Source: Gaiellasilicea sp963806955
GTDB lineage: Bacteria; Actinomycetota; Thermoleophilia; Gaiellales; Gaiellaceae
NCBI GenBank assembly: GCA_963806955.1
Contig: CAWDZG010000002.1
Span: 1 to 64,000, forward strand
Length of the DNA stretch: 64,000 nucleotides
Direction of reading: 5' to 3'
The notes under the pieces: generated by a model
What the model was told of the DNA's origin: nothing
Databases searched by the model: none
Seen by the model: the letters and a program-made list of their open reading frames with translations, nothing else
Translations under genes and position numbers: made by a program
Shown here: positions 56,331 through 64,000 of the stretch, one piece after another
Layout of the letters: the number at the start of each line of letters is the position of its first letter
How positions within the stretch are numbered: the stretch's first letter is position 1

Positions 56331-57808
56331 GAGTCGAACCTCAGGTACGGCTCGAGCCCGTGCCGGCCGCCTTCGCGCCCGAAGCCCGACTCCTTGTAGC
56401 CGCCGAACGGCGAGGCCGGGTCGAAGCGGTTGAACGTGTTCGCCCAGACGACGCCGGCCTGGAGCTTGTCCGCCATCCAGAGGATGCGCGAGCCCTTCTC
56501 CGTCCAGACGCCGGCCGAGAGCCCGTAGGCGGTGTTGTTCGCCTTCTCGACCGCCTCCTCGGGCGTGCGGAAGGTGAGCACGCTGAGCACCGGGCCGAAG
56601 ATCTCCTCCTGCGCGATCCGGTAGCTCTGCGCGACGTTCGTGAAGACGGTCGGCGCGAACCAGTAGCCCTTCTCCGGCAGGCGGCAGGGCGGCTGGTAGA
56701 TCTCCGCGCCCTCGGCCTTGCCCGACTCGACGAGCTCGGTGATCTTGTCGAGCTGCATCTTCGAGTTGATCGCGCCGATGTCGGTGTTCTTGTCGAGCGG
56801 GTCGCCGAGACGGAGCGTCTCGAGGCGGCGCTTCAGCTTCGCGACCGTGGCCTCGTAGATCGACTCCTGCACGAGCAGGCGGGAGCCCGCGCAGCAGACG
56901 TGGCCCTGGTTGAAGTAGATCCCGTTGACGATCCCCTCGACCGCCTGGTCGAGCGCGGCGTCGTCGAAGATGATGTTCGCGGCCTTGCCGCCGAGCTCGA
57001 GCGTCAGCTTCGTGCCGGTGCCGGCGAGCTCGCGCTGGATCGCCTTGCCGACCTCGGTCGAGCCGGTGAAGGCGATCTTGTCGACGTCCTCGTGCTTGAC
57101 GAGCGCGGCGCCGGCGGCGCCGTCGCCGGTGATGATGTTGACGACGCCCGGCGGCAGCTCGGCCTGCCGGCAGACGTCGGCGAAGAAGAGCGCCGAGAGC
57201 GGCGTCGTCTCGGCCGGCTTGAGCACGACCGTGTTCCCCGCCGCGAGCGCGGGTGCGATCTTCCAGGCGAGCATCAGCAGCGGGAAGTTCCACGGGATGA
57301 TCTGCCCGGCGACGCCGAGCGGCTTCGGCTTCCGGTTCGGGAACGCGTACTCGAGCTTGTCGGCCCAGCCCGCGTAGTAGAAGAAGTGCGCGGCGGCGAG
57401 CGGCACGTCGACGTCGCGGCTCTCACGGATCGGCTTGCCGCCGTCGAGGCTCTCGAGCACCGCGAGCTCGCGCGAGCGCTCGGCGAGGATCCGCGCGATC
57501 CGGAACAGGTACTTCGCGCGCTCCGAGGCGGGCAGCTTCGACCAGCCGTCCTCGAAGGCGCCACGCGCGGCCTTCACGGCCAGGTTCACGTCCTGCGCGT
57601 TCGCCTGCGCGACCTCGGCGAGCTTCTCCTCGCTCGACGGCGACACGGTCGGGAACCACTTGCCCGAGCGCGGCTTGACGAACTTGCCGCCGACGAAGAG
57701 GCCATAGCGCTTCTCGAGCTTGACGATCTCGCGCGCCTCGGGCGCAGGCGCGTACTCCCACTCGGTCAGGGCGGGAACGGGTGCGTGGCGGGGTGCGAGC
57801 TCGGTCAC
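56327..57808 (-). CDS. aldehyde dehydrogenase
   Basis: A 493-residue NAD(P)-dependent aldehyde dehydrogenase, GTG at 57808. GQIIPWNFPLLMLAWKIAPA (Asn169-equivalent), FTGSTEVGKAIQRELAG coenzyme loop, catalytic Glu in LTLELGGKAANIIFDD, catalytic Cys in FNQGHVCCAGSRLLVQ, and EEIFGPVLSVLTF. The 33-residue N-terminal extension (VPALTEWEYAPAPEAREIV) is typical of the ALDH found next to deoC. The deoC product acetaldehyde is the obvious substrate, giving acetate in deoxynucleoside catabolism. Starts 1 bp after the deoC stop. Confidence 0.93.
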   Translation of the reverse strand: MTELAPRHAPVPALTEWEYAPAPEAREIVKLEKRYGLFVGGKFVKPRSGKWFPTVSPSSEEKLAEVAQANAQDVNLAVKAARGAFEDGWSKLPASERAKYLFRIARILAERSRELAVLESLDGGKPIRESRDVDVPLAAAHFFYYAGWADKLEYAFPNRKPKPLGVAGQIIPWNFPLLMLAWKIAPALAAGNTVVLKPAETTPLSALFFADVCRQAELPPGVVNIITGDGAAGAALVKHEDVDKIAFTGSTEVGKAIQRELAGTGTKLTLELGGKAANIIFDDAALDQAVEGIVNGIYFNQGHVCCAGSRLLVQESIYEATVAKLKRRLETLRLGDPLDKNTDIGAINSKMQLDKITELVESGKAEGAEIYQPPCRLPEKGYWFAPTVFTNVAQSYRIAQEEIFGPVLSVLTFRTPEEAVEKANNTAYGLSAGVWTEKGSRILWMADKLQAGVVWANTFNRFDPASPFGGYKESGFGREGGRHGLEPYLRFDS

Positions 57809-57809
57809 G

Positions 57810-58749
57810 TCAGTCGAGGGTGAAGTAGTTGGCGGACTGGTACTGGCCGGTCTTCTGCTTGCGGATCTGCATCAGCACGTCGTTCAGGAGCGAGGAGGCG
57901 CCGAAGCGGAAGAGGTCGGGCGTCAGCCACTGCAGGCCGAGCGTCTCGTGCAGGACAACGAGGTACTGGATCGCCTGCTTCGCGGTGCGGATCCCGCCGG
58001 CCGGCTTCATCCCGACGACGCGGCCGGTCTCGTCGTGGACGTCGCGGATCGCCTCGAGCATGCAGAGCGTCACCGGCAGCGTCGCGGCCGGGTTGATCTT
58101 GCCGGTCGAGGTCTTGATGAAGTCGGCGCCGGCGGCCATCGCGAGCAGCGAGGCGCGGCGGACGTTGTCGTAGGTGCCGAGCTCGCCGGTCTCGAGGATC
58201 ACCTTCAGGTGCGTGGCGCCGCAGGCCTCCTTCACCTGGACGATCTCGTCGTAGACCTTGGCGTAGCGGCCGGAGAGGAAGGCGCCGCGGTCGATCACCA
58301 TGTCGATCTCGTCGGCGCCGAGGTCGATCGCCTCGCGGACGTCGGCGAGCTTGACGGCGAGCGGCGACTGGCCCGGACGGGAACGCGGTCGCGACGGCGG
58401 CGACCTTCACGCCCGAGCCCTGCAGCCGCGCCTTCGCGGTCGGGACGAGGTTCGGGTAGACGCAGACGGCCGCGACCGACGGCACGGACGGGTCGACCGG
58501 GTCGGGCCGCATCGCCTTCGCGCAGAGCGCCGCGACCTTGCCGGGCGTGTCCGCGCCCTCGAGCGTCGTCAGGTCCATCATCCGCACGGCGAGGTCGAAG
58601 GCCTGCAGCTTCGACTCCTTCTTGATCGAGCGCTTGGCGAGCGTCGCGGCGCGCTCCTCGAGCGCGACGGCGTCGACGGAGCCGATCCGGGGGAGCCTCG
58701 GCTCGAGCGGGAGCTCGAAGCCGCGCGGCAGTGCGGGCGCCTGGGCCAT
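57810..58749 (-). CDS. deoC: deoxyribose-phosphate aldolase, one frameshift
   Basis: DeoC splits 2-deoxyribose 5-phosphate into glyceraldehyde 3-phosphate and acetaldehyde through a Schiff-base Lys. ATG at 58749, MAQAPALPRGFELPLEPRLP. Catalytic Lys in AGADFIKTSTGKINPAATLP and proton-relay Lys in GRVVGMKPAGGIRTAKQAI are present. One extra base near 58378 breaks the frame between VATAFPSG and QSPLAVKLADVREAIDLGAD. Repaired length about 312 residues, the longer eukaryote-like DeoC type. First gene of the deoC-ALDH-micropeptide-short ALDH operon. Confidence 0.92.
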
Positions 58750-58820
58750 GCCACGAGTGTATCGACCGGTATGAAAGGGTTCGGCTAGGGGCAATTGCAA
58801 CGAACGGGAGGAGAGGAGCA

Positions 58821-60371
58821 ATGACGCGCAGACTCGTCACGCTTCTCACAGTCCTCGCAGCCGTGGCGGCGGCCTTCGCCGCGCCGGTGGCTGCGGATCC
58901 CAACAACAACAACTCGCAGAAGCTGCGGGCGGCGGTGACGCTCGACGGCGTCCGCTCGCACCAGCAGGCGTTCCAGGCGATCGCCGACATCTCCGGCGGC
59001 AACCGCTTCGCCGGGTTGCCCGGGCACGAGCGCTCGGCCGACTACGTCGCCGACCGGCTCCGCGCCGCCGGCTACGACGTCAGCTTCCAGTACTTCGACT
59101 ACTTCAGCTTCTTCGAGCGCTCGCAAGCCGAGCTCTCGCAGACCGCACCGGTGCCGACGACGTACGGCAACGGCACCGACTTCCGGATCATGACCTTCTC
59201 CGGCACGGGCACCGTGACGGCGCCCGTGTACGTTCCGAGCGGCGACTTCCGCGGCTGCATGGCCTCGGACTTCGCGGGCTTCCCGGCAGGGGGCATCGCG
59301 CTCGTGAGCCGCGGCGCACCTCGGGCTTCCCCGTGGCCTGCACGTTCCGGCTCAAGACGCAGAACGCCGCGGCTGCCGGGGCGACGGCGATCCTGATCTA
59401 CAACAACGTCCCCGGCGTGCTGCTGGGCACTCTCGGTGACGGCGGCCTGGCCACGATCCCGTCGCTCGGGATCAGCCAGTCGCTCGGAGCCCAGCTCGCC
59501 GGGACGTCCGGGCTCGTGATGCGGGTCAAGACCGACACCGGCGCCGACACGCTGCCGACGCGCAACGTGCTCGCCGAGCTGCCCGGCCGCAACGACAACA
59601 ACGTGGTCGTGGTCGGGGCGCACCTCGACTCCGTCAACGCCGGCCCCGGGATCCAGGACAACGGCTCCGGATCGGCGGCCATCCTCGAGACCGCGATCCA
59701 GATGGCGAAGGTGAAGCCGTGGAACACGGTCCGCTTCGCCTGGTGGTCGGCCGAGGAGTCGAGCTTGATCGGCTCGAACGCGCTACGTGGCCGCGCTGTC
59801 CCAGGCCGAGCGCGACCGGATCGCGCTGAACCTGAACTTCGACATGATCGGGTCGCCGAACTTCGTGCGCTTCGTCTACGACGGCGACAACTCGGCCTTC
59901 CCGGTCGGCACCGGCTCGGCGGCAGGGCCGCCCGGCTCGGGCGCGATCGAGGCTGTGTTCCACGAGTACTTCGCCTCGCAGGGGCTGCCGAGCGCGGAGA
60001 CGCCGTTCAGCGGTCGCTCCGACTACGGCCCGTTCATCGCGGTCGGCATCCCTGCCGGAGGCCTGTTCACGGGCGCCGAGGGGATCAAGACGCCCGCGCA
60101 GGCGGCGACGTACGGCGGCACGGCGGGCACGGCCTATGACCCGTGCTACCACCTGGCGTGCGACACGTTCGCGAACATCAGCCTGACCGCGCTCGACCAG
60201 ATGTCGGACGCGGCCGCGCACGCGACGATCACGTTCGCACAGAACACCGAAGCCGTGAACGCCGTTCGCGGCAAGGGCAACTTCAAGCCCAAGACAGGCG
60301 CTGCGAACCCGGACGGGACGACGTCCGGGTCGGGCGGCGGCCTGCACGAGGACGGACCGGCCGGGTCGTGA
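58821..60371 (+). CDS. secreted M28 family metallopeptidase with PA domain, two frameshifts
   Basis: A ~516-residue exported aminopeptidase. ATG at 58821 follows GGGAGGAGAGGA. Signal peptide LVTLLTVLAAVAAAFAAPVA. Inserted PA domain (GCMASDFAGFPAGGIALVSR, AAAAGATAILIYNNVPG). Co-catalytic zinc ligands: His and Asp in VVVGAHLDSVNAGPGIQDNG, the Glu pair in FAWWSAEESSLIGS, Asp in LNFDMIGSPN, and His in CYHLACDTFAN. Two frame breaks, near 59318 and 59785, cancel in length. A perfect terminator hairpin follows. Confidence 0.9.
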
Positions 60372-60377
60372 CGGCCG

Positions 60378-60410
60378 GGAGAGGGGCTCCGCTCGGCGGA
60401 GCCCCTCTCC
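60378..60410 (+). terminator. 15-bp perfect hairpin after the M28 peptidase gene
   Basis: GGAGAGGGGCTCCGC (60378-60392) pairs with GCGGAGCCCCTCTCC (60396-60410) across loop TCG, seven bases after the stop. No T-run. Confidence 0.75.
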
Positions 60411-60449
60411 TCCACGCATAGGAACCGGCAGGGCGGGAACGCTCGCCGC

Positions 60450-61347
<898 letters not shown>

Positions 61348-61375
61348 ACTCGACGCGCAGGCGTAGACTCGCGTC

Positions 61376-61774
61376 ATGCGCGACGAGCAGGGTGAGGGCG
61401 AGGTGATCCTCGACGTCGTCTTCGAGCGCGGCCTGCTCTTCCTCGTGCTCGCGAACACCGGCGACCGGCCCGCCCTCGTCGTGCGCGTTAGGTTCGAGCA
61501 GCGGTTCTCCGGGGTCGGCGGCACGAAGCGGATCGACCGGCTGGCGCTCTTCCGCAAGCTCGAGTTCCTCGCGCCGCGCAAGTCGATCGAGGTCTTCCTC
61601 GACCGCAGCGCCGCCTACTTCGCGCGCGAGGAGCCGACGAGGCTCACCGCGTCGGTCGCCTGGCGGACGCCGGACGGCGAGCGGCGGCGCACGACGATCG
61701 TCCACGACCTCGAGATCTACCGCGATCTCGGCTACATCGACAGGGAGGTTCCGCACCGTGGCCGTCCAGCGTGA
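61376..61774 (+). CDS. hypothetical protein preceding the tail-tube gene
   Basis: A 132-residue protein, ATG at 61376. Beta-rich: VILDVVFERGLLFLVLANTG, RPALVVRVRFEQRFSGVGGT, APRKSIEVFLDRSAAYFARE. No family recognised. Its end overlaps the tail-tube-like gene start by 17 bp, and an SD-like GGGAGG for that gene is inside it, so the two are coupled and probably act together. Confidence 0.65.
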   Translation: MRDEQGEGEVILDVVFERGLLFLVLANTGDRPALVVRVRFEQRFSGVGGTKRIDRLALFRKLEFLAPRKSIEVFLDRSAAYFAREEPTRLTASVAWRTPDGERRRTTIVHDLEIYRDLGYIDREVPHRGRPA

Positions 61775-62194
61775 CAACCCGTACGGGAACTACAACTTCG
61801 TCGTCGACCTCGGCGGCGGGAAGGAGGAGGCCGGCTTCAGCGAGGTCGACCTGCCCGCCGGCGAGATCGAGGCGATCGAGTACCGCGAGGGCTCCGACAA
61901 GGTGTCGTCCGCCCGCAAGCTGCCGGGCCGCGTCTCGTACCCGAACGTCGTGCTCAGCGCGGGGTTGCCGGCCGGCTGGAGCTGTTCGAGTGGTGGAAGG
62001 CAATCCGCGACGGCAACCTCGACCGGCGCAACGTGACGATCACGCTGCTGGACGAGCAGCGGCAGGCAGTGCAGAGCTGGCGGCTGCGGAACGCCTGGCC
62101 GGCGAAGCTCGACTACTCGACGCTGAACGCGCTCGGCAACGAGGTCGCGATCGAGACGCTCGAGCTCGCGCACGAAGGCTTCGAGGTCGAGTAG
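61758..62194 (+). CDS. phage-tail-tube-like (gp19/T4-type) protein, one frameshift
   Basis: A ~145-residue member of the contractile-tail tube family (T4 gp19-like), GTG at 61758. N-terminal RDNPYGNYNFVVDLGGGKEE, AGFSEVDLPAGEIEAIEYRE and PGRVSYPNVVLSAGL are diagnostic. One base missing near 61970 shifts the frame. Repair continues LFEWWKAIRDGNLDRRNVTI, TLLDEQRQAVQSWRLRNAWP and EVAIETLELAHEGFEVE to TAG at 62192-62194. No sheath, baseplate, spike or ATPase genes are in the window, so this is an orphan tube gene as seen in several actinobacterial chromosomes. Confidence 0.82.
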
Positions 62195-62302
62195 CCGGGC
62201 GGCGAATCGGAACGATCATGATGCGAAACTGCGGACGAACGGGCACACTCGCCGCGATAGCGTTCGTGTAGGGACACGGGAGTGCCCTTGGGGGTCGTTG
62301 GA

Positions 62303-62607
62303 GTGAGCCGGGACGGCAGTTCGAAGATTCGACCAGCCGGTGCGCAGCGCCGTCTCGCTCGCCGGCGCGCACGGCTGGCAGCCTCGGCCCTGGCGCTCTA
62401 CGTCACCGGGAGCGCTCGCTCACGGCCGACAGGGCCGCAAGCGTCGGACTGCCGACCCTGTTCGTCGCCCTCACCGCCTCGGCGTGGGCGATCCTCGTCG
62501 CGACGTCGAGGCAGCTGCACATCGTTGCCGTCGCTGCACTCCTCGTCTCGATCCTGACCACCGTCCTCTGGTGGACGGCGTTGAGTCAGATCGCCAGGTC
62601 GAGCTAG
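62303..62607 (+). CDS. small hypothetical membrane protein, probable frameshift
   Basis: From GTG at 62303 the frame encodes a basic N terminus and LAASALALYVTGSA. After an indel near 62415 the other frame continues TADRAASVGLPTLFVALTAS and VAVAALLVSILTTVLWWTAL, stopping at 62605-62607, in all three hydrophobic segments in ~100 residues. Convergent with era; the two stops share CTAG. Family unknown and the join is uncertain. Confidence 0.4.
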
Positions 62608-63464
62608 AGGCCGAGCCGCTCCAGCTGCGCGTCGTCGCGGCGCCACTTCGGGCGCACCTTGACGACGAGCTCGAGGAAGACCTTGTGGCCGAGCAGCGCC
62701 TCGATCTCGGGCCGCGCGCGCACGCCGATCTCGCGGATCATCGCGCCCTTCTTGCCGACGAGGATCTGCTTCTGCGACTCGGTCTCGACGAGCACGAACG
62801 CGCGCAGCAGCTTCGCGTCCAGCTCCTCGATCTCGACCGAGATCGAGTGCGGCACCTCGTCGCGCGTCAGCTGGAGCGCCTTCTCGCGGATCAGCTCGGA
62901 GATCCGCTCCTCGCTCGTCTGGTCGGTCGCCTCCTCGCGCGAGAAGTGCGGCTGTCCCTCCGGCAGCAGGTAGACGAGGTCGTCGCGCAGCTCGTCGATC
63001 CCGTCCTTCGTCTTCGCGCTCACCGGGTGGAGCGCGTGGAAGTCGCCCAGCTGAGCAGCCGCCTTCATCTGCGTGATGATGTGGCTCGGCTTCAGGTTGT
63101 CGACCTTGTTCACGGCGACGATCACGGGCTTGCCGAGCCCGTAGACGCGCCGCGCGATGAAGCGGTCGCCGCCGCCGACCCGGTCACGCGCGGAGAGGAC
63201 GAAGAGGACGGCATCGATGTCCTCGAACGACGTGTCCACCGTCTTCTGCATCCGCTGCGTCAGCTTGTCCATCGGCTTCTGGAAGCCGGGCAGGTCGACG
63301 AGCACGAGCTGCCAGTCGTCGCCGTTCGCGACGCCGAAGACGCGGCGTCGGGTCGTGTTCGGCACCCGCGACGTGATCGCCACCTTCTCCCCCACGAGCG
63401 CGTTCACGAGCGTCGACTTGCCGACGTTCGGCCGTCCGGCGACCGCGATGAAGCCGGCTCTCAC
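62604..63464 (-). CDS. era: GTPase Era
   Basis: Era binds 16S rRNA during 30S assembly. 286 residues; GTG at 63464. G1 GRPNVGKSTLVNAL, G2 region TTRRRVFG, G3 DLPG, G4 VNKVD, G5-like VSAKTKDG, and a C-terminal KH domain (LVGKKGAMIREIGVRARPEI, EALLGHKVFLELVVKVRPKW). The start overlaps the cdd stop (GTGA). The cdd-era order is widely conserved. Confidence 0.96.
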   Translation of the reverse strand: MRAGFIAVAGRPNVGKSTLVNALVGEKVAITSRVPNTTRRRVFGVANGDDWQLVLVDLPGFQKPMDKLTQRMQKTVDTSFEDIDAVLFVLSARDRVGGGDRFIARRVYGLGKPVIVAVNKVDNLKPSHIITQMKAAAQLGDFHALHPVSAKTKDGIDELRDDLVYLLPEGQPHFSREEATDQTSEERISELIREKALQLTRDEVPHSISVEIEELDAKLLRAFVLVETESQKQILVGKKGAMIREIGVRARPEIEALLGHKVFLELVVKVRPKWRRDDAQLERLGL

Positions 63465-63833
63465 GCGTCCGGGAACTGCCACGTGTCGGGCAGCAGCTCG
63501 GACGCCGCGTACGTGGCGATCGAGCCGTCCTCCCGCCGGAAGCTGACCTCGGGGATCCGGAACTCGTGCAGCCACTGGCGGCAGCCGCCGCACGGGGACG
63601 CGTTGATCCCGATCGCGGCGATCCGGCCGGGGCCGTAGCCGGCAGCCACCGCAGCGACGAGCGCGCTCTTCTCTGCGCAGACGCCGAGCGGGTAGGCGGC
63701 GTTCTCGACGTTGACGCCCTCGAACTCGCGCCCGTCGTCGGTCGCGCACGACGGCGCCGACGTGGTAGTTCGAGTACGGCGCGTACGCGCGGTCGGCGAC
63801 CGCCTCGGCCCTCGTCACCAGGTCCTCGCTCAT
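63461..63833 (-). CDS. cdd: cytidine deaminase, one frameshift
   Basis: Deaminates cytidine/deoxycytidine in pyrimidine salvage. ATG at 63833, SEDLVTRAEAVADRAYAPYS then NYHVGAVV. One extra C near 63752 breaks the frame; repair gives DDGREFEGVNVENAAYPLGV. Zinc ligands are the Cys of VCAEKSAL and the pair in NASPCGGCRQWLHEF. About 123 residues, the normal length. Overlaps era (GTGA) downstream and the upstream membrane-protein gene (ATGA). Confidence 0.93.
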
Positions 63834-64000
63834 GTCGCCACCTGGAAGACGGCGAGCGTGACGATCGCGCCGAGCAGGCCGCCGTAGGCGACCTCGACCG
63901 AGGAGTGGACTCCGGATTCGACACGCGTCTGGGCCACGAGCAACGCCATGATGAACGTCAGCGACGAGATCAGGAAGTGGTGCTCGGAGTTGTCGAGGAT
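63830..64000 (-). CDS. C-terminal part of a membrane protein upstream of cdd
   Basis: The final 56 codons of a gene that enters from the right window edge: ILDNSEHHFLISSLTFIMAL, LVAQTRVESGVHSSVEVAYG, GLLGAIVTLAVFQVAT. Two hydrophobic segments. In many genomes this place in the ybeY-dgkA-cdd-era cluster holds a diacylglycerol/undecaprenol kinase or a PAP2-like phosphatase; which one is not decidable from this fragment. Confidence 0.55.
   Translation of the reverse strand: MLDNSEHHFLISSLTFIMALLVAQTRVESGVHSSVEVAYGGLLGAIVTLAVFQVAT

Noticed and set aside
61376..62194. Prophage remnant
   Set aside because: Only one tail-family gene is present, sitting among core genes, with no other phage function nearby.

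Overview
This window is very GC-rich (roughly 70 percent by eye) and gene-dense, with short intergenic gaps and many GTG or TTG starts. LuxR/LAL and SARP regulators, an ANTAR regulator, DUF2277, a pyrophosphate-type phosphofructokinase and a deoC/paired-aldehyde-dehydrogenase operon point to an actinobacterial lineage, most plausibly Thermoleophilia (Gaiellales/Solirubrobacterales). That placement is inference; there is no 16S gene. About two dozen single-base indels break otherwise well-conserved genes, including uvrB, rpsA, deoC, cdd and pfkA. Several sit in short homopolymers. This looks more like an uncorrected metagenomic or long-read assembly than real decay, so I give the reconstructed gene spans and mark the indels.

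Layout. 1-6.8 kb: M32 carboxypeptidase, DUF2254 membrane protein, GlsB-like and DUF2277 small proteins, a large LuxR-family ATPase and a DUF4242 protein. 7.0-10.8 kb: a giant secreted protein with three near-identical 357-bp domain repeats and a HYR-like tail. 10.8-21.5 kb: an accessory region with two related LAL regulators (one truncated), two almost identical secreted proteins, an FG-GAP protein and a PKD-like protein. It is bracketed by a direct repeat of the last ~105 bp of uvrB. 21.5-24.0 kb: uvrB and a DUF1360 protein. 24.0-29.6 kb: a two-gene, translationally coupled operon encoding a SARP-BTAD-SIR2 fusion and an nSTAND-TM-coiled-coil-WD40 protein. This is the best candidate for a new regulatory or conflict system. 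29.7-33.6 kb: two secreted proteins related to the N,N-dimethylformamidase large subunit.

33.6-42.3 kb is mostly housekeeping: lytic transglycosylase, coaE, rpsA, a GGDEF protein, polA, a GNAT acetyltransferase and a LarA-like protein. 42.4-47.7 kb is a complete branched-chain amino-acid type ABC transporter (livK-H-M-G-F order of transcription) with a strong hairpin after the binding-protein gene. tRNA-Leu(CAA) follows, then a membrane protein with six HDEA...RGI repeats, PPi-type pfkA, an ANTAR regulator, a receiver-domain protein behind a structured leader, and a membrane-anchored spermidine-synthase-like protein.

53-60 kb: a secreted beta-propeller protein, a 91-aa gene bracketed by two 29-bp covarying palindromes, and a tightly coupled deoC - aldehyde dehydrogenase - 28-aa membrane micropeptide - short aldehyde dehydrogenase operon. 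A secreted M28 peptidase follows. 60-64 kb: YpfJ-like zinc protease, an orphan contractile-tail tube protein with a partner gene, and the conserved cdd-era cluster running off the window edge.
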